A stretch of 64,000 bases of DNA from Streptomyces roseoviridis (GTDB lineage: Bacteria; Actinomycetota; Actinomycetes; Streptomycetales; Streptomycetaceae). The stretch is from positions 930,001-994,000 of the forward strand of contig NZ_BAAAWU010000001.1 in the NCBI RefSeq assembly GCF_039535235.1. The letters are read 5' to 3'. Shown piece by piece: positions 22,708 to 29,940 of the stretch; within the stretch, counting starts at the first letter, position 1, and the number at the start of each line of letters is the position of its first letter. The notes under the pieces are model-generated. The model saw nothing but the letters and a program-made list of their open reading frames with translations, was not told where the DNA came from and did not search any database. Position numbers and translations under genes: made by a program.

Positions 22708-24109
22708 TAGTGCTTCGTTACGTCGAGTGATCTCGCCTGGTGGTGGGCATCTGTCGGCTATGAGGCTTGGGGAGGTGGAACGGCTCCGGGGCGAGTTAGC
22801 GGGGTTCGTTGCCGATGTGTTCGCCTCGCTCCCGCGGCGGGATCAGCGGCGGTGGGGCGGGTGTTATCTGCGGGGTCTGATGCTGGACGGCCGGCGGAAG
22901 TCGATCCAGCCGATGGCCGAACGGCTGCCGGACGGGAACATGCAGGCCCTGCAACAGTTCCTGAACCAGTCGCCGTGGGATCCACTGCCGGTGCGGCGCC
23001 GGATCGCCGAACGGCTGAGCGAGGTAATCGCGCCTGAGGTGTGGGTGATCGACGACGTGTCGTTCCCCAAGTGCGGCACTGCTTCGGTGGGGGTGGCCCG
23101 GCAGTACTGCGGAGCGCTGGGCAAGCGGGCGAACTGCCAGGTCGCGGTCAGCGTCCACGCGGCCACCGACACCGCGTCGTGCCCGCTGGAGTGGGAGCTT
23201 TTCCTGCCCGAGGAATGGGCCGACGATGACCGGCGGCGCCGACGGGCCGGGGTCCCTGACGAGGTTCGGTATGTCTCCAAGGGTCGGTTGGCTCTGGGGC
23301 TGCTGGACCGACTGGCCGCGCAGGGTCTGGTGGTGCCGGTGATCGTGGCGGACGCCGGTTACGGCCGCAGCGTGTCCTTCCGGCTGGAGCTGGAGGAACG
23401 CGGCTGGTCCTATGTGATGGCGGTCGACCCGAAGGAGATCGCCCGTCCGGTCGCGGCTGAGCCGTTCCAGCCGGCCTACGGCGGTCTGGGGCCGCCCACG
23501 CTGCCCCGCTATCGCGAGCCGGCCCGGCCCCTGACCTCGTTCATCACATCGGACACCTCGTTCGAAGAAGTCGTCTGGCGGCAGGGCAGCAAGGGACGGA
23601 TGACCTCGCGTTTTGCCGTGATCGAGGTCCGGCCGTCGGGCAAAGAAGCCTGCCGCACCGCCCAGGAACAAGCCGGAGGCCGCAGCAGCTGGGACGGTGT
23701 TCTGCCTCTGCGGACCCTGCTGGTCGAGCAGCCCGAAGACACCGACGGGCCGACCGGCTATTGGATGACCAACCTGCCCGCCACCACCCCGATCACCGAC
23801 CTGGTCCGGTGGGCGAAGATGCGCTGGCGGATCGAGCACGACTACCGCGAGCTCAAGCACGGCCTGGGCCTGGATCACTTCGAGGGCCGCACCTGGCGCG
23901 GCTGGCACCACCACGTCACTCTCGTCACCGCCGCCCAGGCCCTCCTCACCCTGCGGCGGCTCGACCCAAAAGCTCACACGCCGGCCTGACCCTCTATCAG
24001 ATCCTCGACACCCTCCAGGACCTGCTGCAGTGCTGGACCGGCACCTGCACCACCTGCGGCCGACGCCTGCCCCGCAACAGAACCAGACTGAGAACCTAAC
24101 GAAGCACTA
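22708..24109 (+). mobile_element. Intact IS701-family insertion sequence (1,402 bp)
   Basis: The ends are inverted: TAGTGCTTCGTTA at 22708-22720 and its perfect complement ending at 24109. CTAG is duplicated at 22704-22707 and 24110-24113, matching the YTAR 4-bp target of the IS701 family. It landed at the end of the older transposase remnant. The exact ends and clean duplication indicate a fairly recent transposition. Confidence 0.92.
22760..23989 (+). CDS. IS701-family transposase
   Basis: A 409-aa DDE transposase from ATG 22760 (GTG 22727 would add 11 residues). Catalytic-region motifs are 'VWVIDDVSFPKCG' (first Asp), 'VIVADAGYG' (second Asp) and 'RIEHDYRELKHGLGLDHFEG' (Glu). The frame stops at TGA 23987-23989, but codons resume in the -1 frame right after a CCCAAAAG run at about 23968. 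That frame adds about 40 residues ending 'CTTCGRRLPRNRTRLRT' and reaches nearly to the right end. Either a programmed slip or loss of one A explains this. No ribosome site is evident, as is usual in insertion sequences. Confidence 0.9.
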   Translation: MRLGEVERLRGELAGFVADVFASLPRRDQRRWGGCYLRGLMLDGRRKSIQPMAERLPDGNMQALQQFLNQSPWDPLPVRRRIAERLSEVIAPEVWVIDDVSFPKCGTASVGVARQYCGALGKRANCQVAVSVHAATDTASCPLEWELFLPEEWADDDRRRRRAGVPDEVRYVSKGRLALGLLDRLAAQGLVVPVIVADAGYGRSVSFRLELEERGWSYVMAVDPKEIARPVAAEPFQPAYGGLGPPTLPRYREPARPLTSFITSDTSFEEVVWRQGSKGRMTSRFAVIEVRPSGKEACRTAQEQAGGRSSWDGVLPLRTLLVEQPEDTDGPTGYWMTNLPATTPITDLVRWAKMRWRIEHDYRELKHGLGLDHFEGRTWRGWHHHVTLVTAAQALLTLRRLDPKAHTPA

Positions 24110-24234
24110 CTAGGCGCCGCACTGACCGCCCACCTCAGCGTGCTCCCCGCACCCCGGTCCCTGCCGAGCCCGATCGTTGTGGCCCGCTGACGCGGTCAAG
24201 GCGGGTTGGTCCCCAAGTGGTCCCCATAAACGAG

Positions 24235-24272
24235 TCAGGGGCCGTTTCAGATCTCTCTGAAACGGCCCCTGA
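24235..24272 (-). terminator. Terminator of tRNA-Pro
   Basis: A perfect 17-bp stem (24235-24251 with 24256-24272) and a TCTC loop begin 17 bp beyond the tRNA 3' end on the same strand. Confidence 0.88.
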
Positions 24273-24289
24273 CCTGCGACTCTTTCGAG

Positions 24290-24363
<74 letters not shown>

Positions 24364-24449
24364 GTGCCCGTCTGACCTGGGGTTTCCCCGGCCGAACGCG
24401 CATGAGAACAATACCGCACTTCCGCGCGTGGTCACGAACCGGTTTGCAG

Positions 24450-24477
24450 TTGACCTCAAGCGCGCTTGAGGTAGCAC
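24450..24477 (+). promoter_or_regulatory. SoxR/MerR-type palindromic promoter of the transketolase operon
   Basis: ACCTCAAGCGCGCTTGAGGT (24453-24472) is a perfect 20-bp palindrome of the same form as the SoxR box (CCTCAAG-N4-CTTGAGG). It starts inside TTGACC (24450-24455) and ends at TAGCAC (24472-24477), so it fills the promoter spacer as MerR-family sites do. The ATG follows after 10 nt. No merR/soxR gene is in the window. Confidence 0.7.
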
Positions 24478-24487
24478 GGTGGGTGCC

Positions 24488-25186
24488 ATGACGAACACGA
24501 CGTACGCACAGGACGACATCCGGCGACTGCACCGGCTGATGGCGCTGATGACCGGGGACGAGAAGCACTCGCCCGCCGCCACCTCCACTCTCGACGCGCT
24601 GTGGGTGCTCTACGACCGGGTTCTGCGGGTGTCGCCCGCGACCGCGCGGGATCCGGGGCGGGACCGGTTCCTGCTGTCGAAGGGGCACGGGCCGATGGCG
24701 TACTACGCCGTCCTCGCCGAGAAGGGGTTCGTCGAGGAGGAGGCGCTGAGCGGGTTCGGCGGGTACGACTCGCCGCTCGGGCACCATCCGGACCGCACGC
24801 TCGTGCCCGGCGTGGAGATCGGCAGCGGGTCGCTCGGGCACGGGCTGCCGCTGGCCGTGGGGAGCGTCCTCGGACTGCGGGCCCAGGGGCTCACCGAGCC
24901 GCGGGTCTGGGTGCTGATCGGGGACGCCGAGCTGGACGAGGGCAGCAACCACGAAGCACTCGCCTACGCCGGGCCCGCCGGGCTCGAACAGCTGCACACG
25001 CTGGTGATCGACAACAGCTCCGCCAGCTACGGCTGGCCGGGCGGGATCGCCTCGCGGTTCTCGGCGGCCGGCTGGTCGGCCGAGACCGTGGACGGACGCG
25101 ACCACCAGGCGCTGTACGCCGCGTACACCGCCCCGCACCCCGGCCGGCCCCGTGCGGTCGTCGCCCGCGTCGAGCCCAAGAGCTGA
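24488..25186 (+). CDS. Transketolase, N-terminal (TPP-binding) subunit
   Basis: A 232-aa protein with 'KGHGPMAYYAVLA', 'GSLGHGLPLAVG' and the thiamine-diphosphate motif 'GDAELDEGSNHEAL' to 'VIDNSS' (GDG changed to GDA). It is the first half of a split transketolase, completed by the next gene 51 bp downstream. It is slightly shorter than usual for such subunits (about 270 aa). It would interconvert sugar phosphates in the pentose phosphate pathway or feed a dedicated carbohydrate route. The SoxR-like site suggests redox-linked induction. GTG 24479 is an alternative start. Confidence 0.92.
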   Translation: MTNTTYAQDDIRRLHRLMALMTGDEKHSPAATSTLDALWVLYDRVLRVSPATARDPGRDRFLLSKGHGPMAYYAVLAEKGFVEEEALSGFGGYDSPLGHHPDRTLVPGVEIGSGSLGHGLPLAVGSVLGLRAQGLTEPRVWVLIGDAELDEGSNHEALAYAGPAGLEQLHTLVIDNSSASYGWPGGIASRFSAAGWSAETVDGRDHQALYAAYTAPHPGRPRAVVARVEPKS

Positions 25187-25237
25187 CCACGCGCGGCCGT
25201 TCCCCTCTCCCCTCTCTCAGCCCTGGAGAAGATCCCC

Positions 25238-26131
25238 GTGGACACCATGCGTGACCGTTTCATCGCCACCACCACCCGCCTGCTCGACGACGACCCCCGC
25301 CTCGCGCTCCTGCTCGCCGAGATCAGCAAGGACGGCTTCCAGCAGGCCCTCCTGCGCCATCCCGAGCGGGTGATCAACGTCGGCATCCGCGAGCAGCTGC
25401 TCATCGGGGCCGGCGGCGGAATGGCGCTCACCGGAATGCGGCCGATCATGCACACCTTCGCCAGTTTCCTGGTCGAGCGCCCCTTCGAGCAGGTCAAGCT
25501 GGACTTCGGGCACCAGGGTGTGCACGGGATCCTGGTCAGCGCCGGCGGTTCGTACGACTGGCCGGCCAGCGGCTTCACCCACATGTCGCCGGGTGACGTG
25601 GCACTGATGGACACCCTGGACGGCTGGACCGTGCACGTGCCGGGGCATCCGGACGAGGCCGAGGCACTGCTGCGGGAGGCGGCCGCCGGGGACGGGTCGG
25701 TCTATCTGCGCCTGTCGGTGCACGCCAACTCCTCGCCGCAGCCGATCGGCGGGGGCGGCTTCACCCCGCTGCGCGAGGGCTCTCGGGGGGTCGTCGTCGC
25801 GGTGGGTCCGATGCTCGACCACACGCTGGCCGCGACCGAGGGCCTGGACGTGACCGTGCTGTACGCCACGACCGTCCGGCCCTTCGACGGCGAGGGTCTG
25901 CGCCGGGCCGTCGCCGGCGCCCGCCCGGACGTGGTGCTGGTGGAGCCCTACCTCGCCGGGACGTCGACGGCCGTGGCGAACGACGCCCTGGCGGAGGTGC
26001 CGCACCGGGTCCTGGGGCTCGGCATCGGGCGGCGCGAGCTGCGTCGTTACGGCTCCGTCGAGGAGCACCTCGCCGGTCAGGGTCTCGACCCCGCGTCACT
26101 GCGGGCGCGGATCGCCGCCTTCCTGTCGTGA
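25238..26131 (+). CDS. Transketolase, C-terminal subunit
   Basis: A 297-aa protein with the pyrimidine-binding domain, including the catalytic Glu in 'VINVGIREQ' and 'GMRPIMHTFASFLVERPFEQ', and the C-terminal transketolase domain ('VTVLYATTVRPFDGEGL'). GTG 25238 is preceded by GGAGAAG at 7 nt. It pairs with the preceding subunit to form the active heteromer. Confidence 0.93.
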   Translation: MDTMRDRFIATTTRLLDDDPRLALLLAEISKDGFQQALLRHPERVINVGIREQLLIGAGGGMALTGMRPIMHTFASFLVERPFEQVKLDFGHQGVHGILVSAGGSYDWPASGFTHMSPGDVALMDTLDGWTVHVPGHPDEAEALLREAAAGDGSVYLRLSVHANSSPQPIGGGGFTPLREGSRGVVVAVGPMLDHTLAATEGLDVTVLYATTVRPFDGEGLRRAVAGARPDVVLVEPYLAGTSTAVANDALAEVPHRVLGLGIGRRELRRYGSVEEHLAGQGLDPASLRARIAAFLS

Positions 26132-26272
26132 GCAGCGCCCAGGCGCGGGCTCACGCGCACGGGACCGCGCACGCTCCGTGACGCGCGCTGCCCGCTCTGT
26201 TCACCACGCTCCTGCGCCGGGGGTTGCCTCCACGCGCCCCCGTGGGTGACTCCACGAGCGGTTCGCCGGCCC

Positions 26273-26313
26273 CCGCCCCCGGTGGTTCCTGGTCTCCAGG
26301 CCACCGGGGGCGG
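26273..26313 (+). terminator. Terminator after the transketolase operon
   Basis: A 12-13 bp outer stem (CGCCCCCGGTGG with CCACCGGGGGCG) continues into an inner CCTGG/CCAGG stem with loop TCT. It sits 140 bp after the stop. The remaining gap to 26649 shows no supported gene; short open frames there lack ribosome sites and protein-like composition. Confidence 0.85.
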
Positions 26314-26649
26314 TTCCGGAATGCCGTCTCTTCGGTGATGAAGTGACGTATGGGGCGACCCGGCCCCTCTCGACGCCATATGCCCGTGAACTCGTTGCCG
26401 TTGGCATGTGGCAGAAAGATGCCCCCGGGGAATGTCCTCCGGACCGGACTGAGCAGGCCAAGACCACGCGAAACACAGTCGGAAACAAACGTCAACCGTT
26501 CCGGTTTCGGACAAATTTGGTGGCGATATTGCTCCGCTCAAGAAAGATCAACACCATGAAGTGGTCGGCCTGTTCGGGACGGGACCACTGCCGATGCACC
26601 ACCTGCTCGGACCACTCGACGAGCAGGCGTTTCGCAGGGGAGGACTCGA

Positions 26650-27849
26650 ATGGACGGCTACTTCAGCAGTCGGCTGCATCACCAGCTCCGGGAGGAGGTC
26701 CGGGACTTTGCTGAGAGTGAGGTTCGGCCACGGATACCGGAGATGGAGGCGTCGCGCACGGTCCACCACGAACTGTCGCGGCTGATCGCCCGACAGGGCT
26801 GGCTGGGCGCGACTATCGGCCACGAGTACGGCGGCATGGGCGCCGGCCATCTGGCCAAGACGATCATCATCGAGGAGCTGTCGCGGGTCAGCGGCGCGAT
26901 GGGCGCCATGGTCCAGGCCTCGCAGCTCGGCACCGCCAAGATCGTGCACTTCGGCAGCGACGAACAGCGCAAGACCTGGCTTCCGGCCATCGCGGCCGGC
27001 GACTGCCTGCCGACCATCGCGGTCACCGAACCCGAGTCCGGCGGCCATGTCCTCGGCATGTCCGCGAGCGCGGTGCGTGACGGCGACGACTACATCCTCA
27101 ACGGCAGCAAGGTGTACGTCGGCAACAGCCATGTCGGCGACCTTCACGGCGTCGTGGTCCGAACCGGTCCCGGTTCGAAGGGACTTACCGCCTTCCTGGT
27201 CGAATCCGATCGCCCGGGGTTCCGGACCGGTCCGCAACAGGCGGCCATGGGGCTCCACGGCTTCAGCTTCGGCGAGCTCATCTTCGAGAACTGCCGGGTA
27301 CCGGCCTCCAACCGGCTCGGCGACGAGGGCGACGGCCTGGCCGTCGCGTACTCCTCCAGCGTCCTGTACGGCCGCGCCAATCTCACCGCCGTGTCCCTCG
27401 GCATCCACCGGGCGATCCTGGAGGAGACCACCCGCTTCGCCACCGAGCGCATCCGCTACGGAAAGCCGCTCGCCGACCTGCCCACGGTGAAGCTCAAGCT
27501 GGGGCAGATGCAGTCGCGTCTGATGACGGCCCGGCTCGCCGCCTACCACGCCGTCCATCTCCTCGACCAGGGCATGTCCTGCGACACCGAGCTCATGAAC
27601 GCCAAGCTGGTCAACGTCGAGTCGGCCATCGACTCCGGGCGCAACGCCATGGAGATCCACGCCGCGGCCGGCCTCTTCACCGACCGGCCCATCGAGCGGT
27701 ACCTCCGCGACGCGCACCACATCTTCGCCCCCGCGGGCACCTCCGACATCCAGCTCCTGCGCCTGGCCGAGGTCGCCCTCGGCCAGGACAAGGGCAGCTG
27801 GTCGGAGCGGCTCTCCGATCTCGTCCGCATGGAACCCGCGCACATCTGA
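26650..27849 (+). CDS. Acyl-CoA dehydrogenase
   Basis: A 399-aa acyl-CoA dehydrogenase. It has an N-terminal helical domain, the FAD-binding central part with 'TIAVTEPESGGHVLGMSASA', and the C-terminal helical bundle with 'ATERIRYGKPLADLPTVK' and 'AAGLFTDRPIERYLRDAHH'. It would oxidise an acyl-CoA thioester at the alpha-beta bond using FAD and an electron-transfer flavoprotein. ATG 26650 has GGGGAGG at 7 nt. It stands alone between two terminators, so its substrate is not indicated by neighbours. Confidence 0.92.
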   Translation: MDGYFSSRLHHQLREEVRDFAESEVRPRIPEMEASRTVHHELSRLIARQGWLGATIGHEYGGMGAGHLAKTIIIEELSRVSGAMGAMVQASQLGTAKIVHFGSDEQRKTWLPAIAAGDCLPTIAVTEPESGGHVLGMSASAVRDGDDYILNGSKVYVGNSHVGDLHGVVVRTGPGSKGLTAFLVESDRPGFRTGPQQAAMGLHGFSFGELIFENCRVPASNRLGDEGDGLAVAYSSSVLYGRANLTAVSLGIHRAILEETTRFATERIRYGKPLADLPTVKLKLGQMQSRLMTARLAAYHAVHLLDQGMSCDTELMNAKLVNVESAIDSGRNAMEIHAAAGLFTDRPIERYLRDAHHIFAPAGTSDIQLLRLAEVALGQDKGSWSERLSDLVRMEPAHI

Positions 27850-27869
27850 CGCACGTGGACGGAAGAAAC

Positions 27870-27909
27870 GTGCCCCGGAGTCCGGCAAAGGAGCCGAACA
27901 CCGGGGCAC
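27870..27909. terminator. Bidirectional terminator between acyl-CoA dehydrogenase and GAF genes
   Basis: GTGCCCCGG (27870-27878) pairs with CCGGGGCAC (27901-27909), with an inner CGGC/GCCG pair. It lies between two convergent genes. Confidence 0.75.
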
Positions 27910-27945
27910 CGGTACGCGCCCGCCCGCGAAGGAGCCGGGGACGTG

Positions 27946-28515
27946 TCAGATCCTGCCGTCCTCGCGGCGGTGGATCTGCTCCACCAGCTCCGCCGCCATC
28001 GCCTTGATCGTCTCCAGACCGGCGCGCCCCCAGGGCCGCACGTCCGTGTCGACCACGCAGATCGTGCCCAGGGCCACGCCCGTACGGTCGATCAGCGGAG
28101 CACCCATGTACGAGCGGATGCCGATCTCGTCCACGACCGGGTTGCCCGCGAACCGCGGGTAGTCGCAGACGTCCTCCAGGACCAGGGCCTTGCGGCGCAC
28201 CACCACGTGCGGGCAGTAGCCGTGGTCGCGGGCCATGAAGCGGCCGACCCCGCCGCCGGCGGCGGTCGCCCCGAGGTCCGTGCCGGAGTGGGTGCCGGCA
28301 GGGGTGTGCAGGCCGGCGAAGAACTGCCGGTTCTCGTCGATGAAGTTGACCATCGAGAAGGGGGCGCCGGTCACCTCCGCGAGACGGTGGGCGAATTCGT
28401 CGAAGGCCGGGTCGGGCTGCTCGCCGAGCCCCAGTTCGCGCAGACGGCGGACCCGGGCGGGCGCCTCCTGGTCGACGGGGGTCAGCAGCAGGTGACCGGT
28501 CGGATCGTAGGTCAT
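27946..28515 (-). CDS. GAF-domain protein of the conservon
   Basis: A 189-aa protein whose residues about 30-180 form a GAF domain ('FSMVNFIDENRQFFAGLHTP', 'MARDHGYCPHVV' and 'IRSYMGAPLIDRTGVALGTI'). Its ATG overlaps the cvnD stop as ATGA, so it is the fifth gene of the conservon operon, a place often taken by a cytochrome P450. It could sense a ligand or redox state for the GTPase module. No catalytic output domain is present. Confidence 0.88.
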   Translation of the reverse strand: MTYDPTGHLLLTPVDQEAPARVRRLRELGLGEQPDPAFDEFAHRLAEVTGAPFSMVNFIDENRQFFAGLHTPAGTHSGTDLGATAAGGGVGRFMARDHGYCPHVVVRRKALVLEDVCDYPRFAGNPVVDEIGIRSYMGAPLIDRTGVALGTICVVDTDVRPWGRAGLETIKAMAAELVEQIHRREDGRI

Positions 28516-29147
28516 GGCGTGGCTCCGTAGCTCGGCACGGCGGCCGGGATGGTGGTGAGCAGATGCTGGACGAGGGTCAGCAGGGTGCGGATGCCGGAGC
28601 TGGAGATCCGGGCGTCGCAGAGCACCACCGGGACCGTGGGCTTGAGGTCGAGGGCCGCCCGCACCTCGTCCGGGTCGTAGCGGTAGGCGCCGTCGAACTC
28701 GTTGACCGCGACCACGAATTGGATGCCCCTCCGCTCGAAGAAGTCGACGGCGGAGAAGCAGTCCTGGAGGCGTCGGGTGTCGGCGAGGACGACCGCCCCG
28801 AGCGCACCCTCGGAGAGCTCGTCCCACATGAACCAGAAGCGCTCCTGGCCCGGTGTGCCGAAGAGGTAGAGGACGTTCTTGTCGTCGAGGGTGATGCGCC
28901 CGAAGTCCATCGCGACCGTGGTCGTGGTCTTGGACTCCACGCCCTCCAGGCTGTCGGTGGCCGCGCTGACCGAGGTCAGCAGCTCTTCGGTGCTCAGTGG
29001 TTCGATCTCGCTGACGGCGCCCACGAACGTGGTCTTGCCCACGCCGAACCCGCCCGCCACCAGAATCTTCAGCGCGGTGGGAAACGGGTCGGCGGCGAAG
29101 CCTTCGGGACCACGTTCGTGGCGCTCAGAGCCGTTGTCGTAGGCCAT
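28512..29147 (-). CDS. cvnD: Conservon small GTPase-like ATP/GTP-binding protein CvnD
   Basis: A 211-aa Ras-like P-loop protein. The G1/Walker A is 'GGFGVGKTTFVG' near residue 32, G3 is 'LFGTPGQERF' and the NKxD-like segment is 'VAVNEFDG'. In conservons it forms a membrane-associated complex with CvnA, CvnB and CvnC that resembles eukaryotic G-protein switches and influences development and secondary metabolism. It overlaps cvnC by 23 bp and the GAF gene by 4 bp. Confidence 0.94.
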   Translation of the reverse strand: MAYDNGSERHERGPEGFAADPFPTALKILVAGGFGVGKTTFVGAVSEIEPLSTEELLTSVSAATDSLEGVESKTTTTVAMDFGRITLDDKNVLYLFGTPGQERFWFMWDELSEGALGAVVLADTRRLQDCFSAVDFFERRGIQFVVAVNEFDGAYRYDPDEVRAALDLKPTVPVVLCDARISSSGIRTLLTLVQHLLTTIPAAVPSYGATP

Positions 29148-29502
29148 CGAGCACTGCCTCCAGCAAGGAACGGTCGGTTGGATTGGCGTGGAAGCGGGGG
29201 GCGCGGGCGGTGAGCGCCCCGCAGTCCACGAGGTCGGAGAGCAGGACCTTGGTGACGACGGCCGGGAGCCGTAAGTGCGCCGCGATCTCCGCCACCGAGG
29301 TGGGTCCGTCGCACAGCCCGAGGGCCAGGCTGTGCTCGGGACCCATGTGCGGCTGGGGGGCCGTGCCGGTCGCCATCACCATCGAGAGCAGGTCGAGCGC
29401 CGCCGTGGGCTGGGTCCGCCCGCCGCTGACGGTGTACGGGCGGATCAGCCGGCCGGCCGCGTCGTCGAGCCAGGGCCCTTCCTGTGGGGACCCCATGTTC
29501 AC
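29125..29502 (-). CDS. cvnC: Conservon DUF742 protein CvnC
   Basis: A 125-aa protein with the DUF742 signature 'RLIRPYTVSGGRTQPT' and a winged-helix-like 'GPTSVAEIAAHLRLPAVVTK'. The GTG 29500-29502 start shares bases with the cvnB stop (GTGA). ATG 29496 two codons later is an alternative. Confidence 0.94.
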   Translation of the reverse strand: MNMGSPQEGPWLDDAAGRLIRPYTVSGGRTQPTAALDLLSMVMATGTAPQPHMGPEHSLALGLCDGPTSVAEIAAHLRLPAVVTKVLLSDLVDCGALTARAPRFHANPTDRSLLEAVLDGLRQRL

Positions 29503-29933
29503 TGCCCCGCACTGCCCGCCGCGCCGGCGGCCTGTCTGGCCGGCGTGACCAGATAGGGCCGCACGCTCTTGACGAGCATGGCCATCTCGTACCCGAGGAC
29601 GGCGGCGTCGGCCTCCCGGCCCGCGAGGACCGCGAGACAGGTGCCGGACCCGGCGGTGGAGACGAACAGCAGCGTGGAGTCCAGTTCGACCACGACCTGC
29701 CGGACCTCTCCGCCGTCGCCGAAGCGCGCACCGGCACTGCGGCCGAGCGAGTACAGGCCGGAGGCCAGCGCGGCCATGTGGTCGGCCGCGTCGGGGTCGA
29801 GGCCGTGGACGGACTTCACGAGGCCGTCGGAGGAGAGCAGTACGGCGTTACGGGTGTACGGGACCCGCTGGACCAGGCCGCTGAGCAGCCAGTCGAGATC
29901 CGAGGAATGGCCGTTCGGCGCATTGCTCGCCAT
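29499..29933 (-). CDS. cvnB: Conservon roadblock/LC7 protein CvnB
   Basis: A 144-aa roadblock/LC7-type protein: 'DLDWLLSGLVQRVPYTRNAV' at the N-terminus, 'DGLVKSVHGLDPDAADHMAA' next, and the beta-strand region 'RQVVVELDSTLLFVSTAGSG'. Such proteins bind and regulate the Ras-like partner. An AAGGAG site precedes ATG 29931-29933. The gap to cvnA is 7 bp. Confidence 0.94.
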   Translation of the reverse strand: MASNAPNGHSSDLDWLLSGLVQRVPYTRNAVLLSSDGLVKSVHGLDPDAADHMAALASGLYSLGRSAGARFGDGGEVRQVVVELDSTLLFVSTAGSGTCLAVLAGREADAAVLGYEMAMLVKSVRPYLVTPARQAAGAAGSAGQ

Positions 29934-29940
29934 GGTGCAT

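Noticed and set aside
26561..26785. Short ORF just upstream of and overlapping the acyl-CoA dehydrogenase
   Set aside because: It overlaps the well-supported start and ribosome site of the dehydrogenase and shows no family resemblance.
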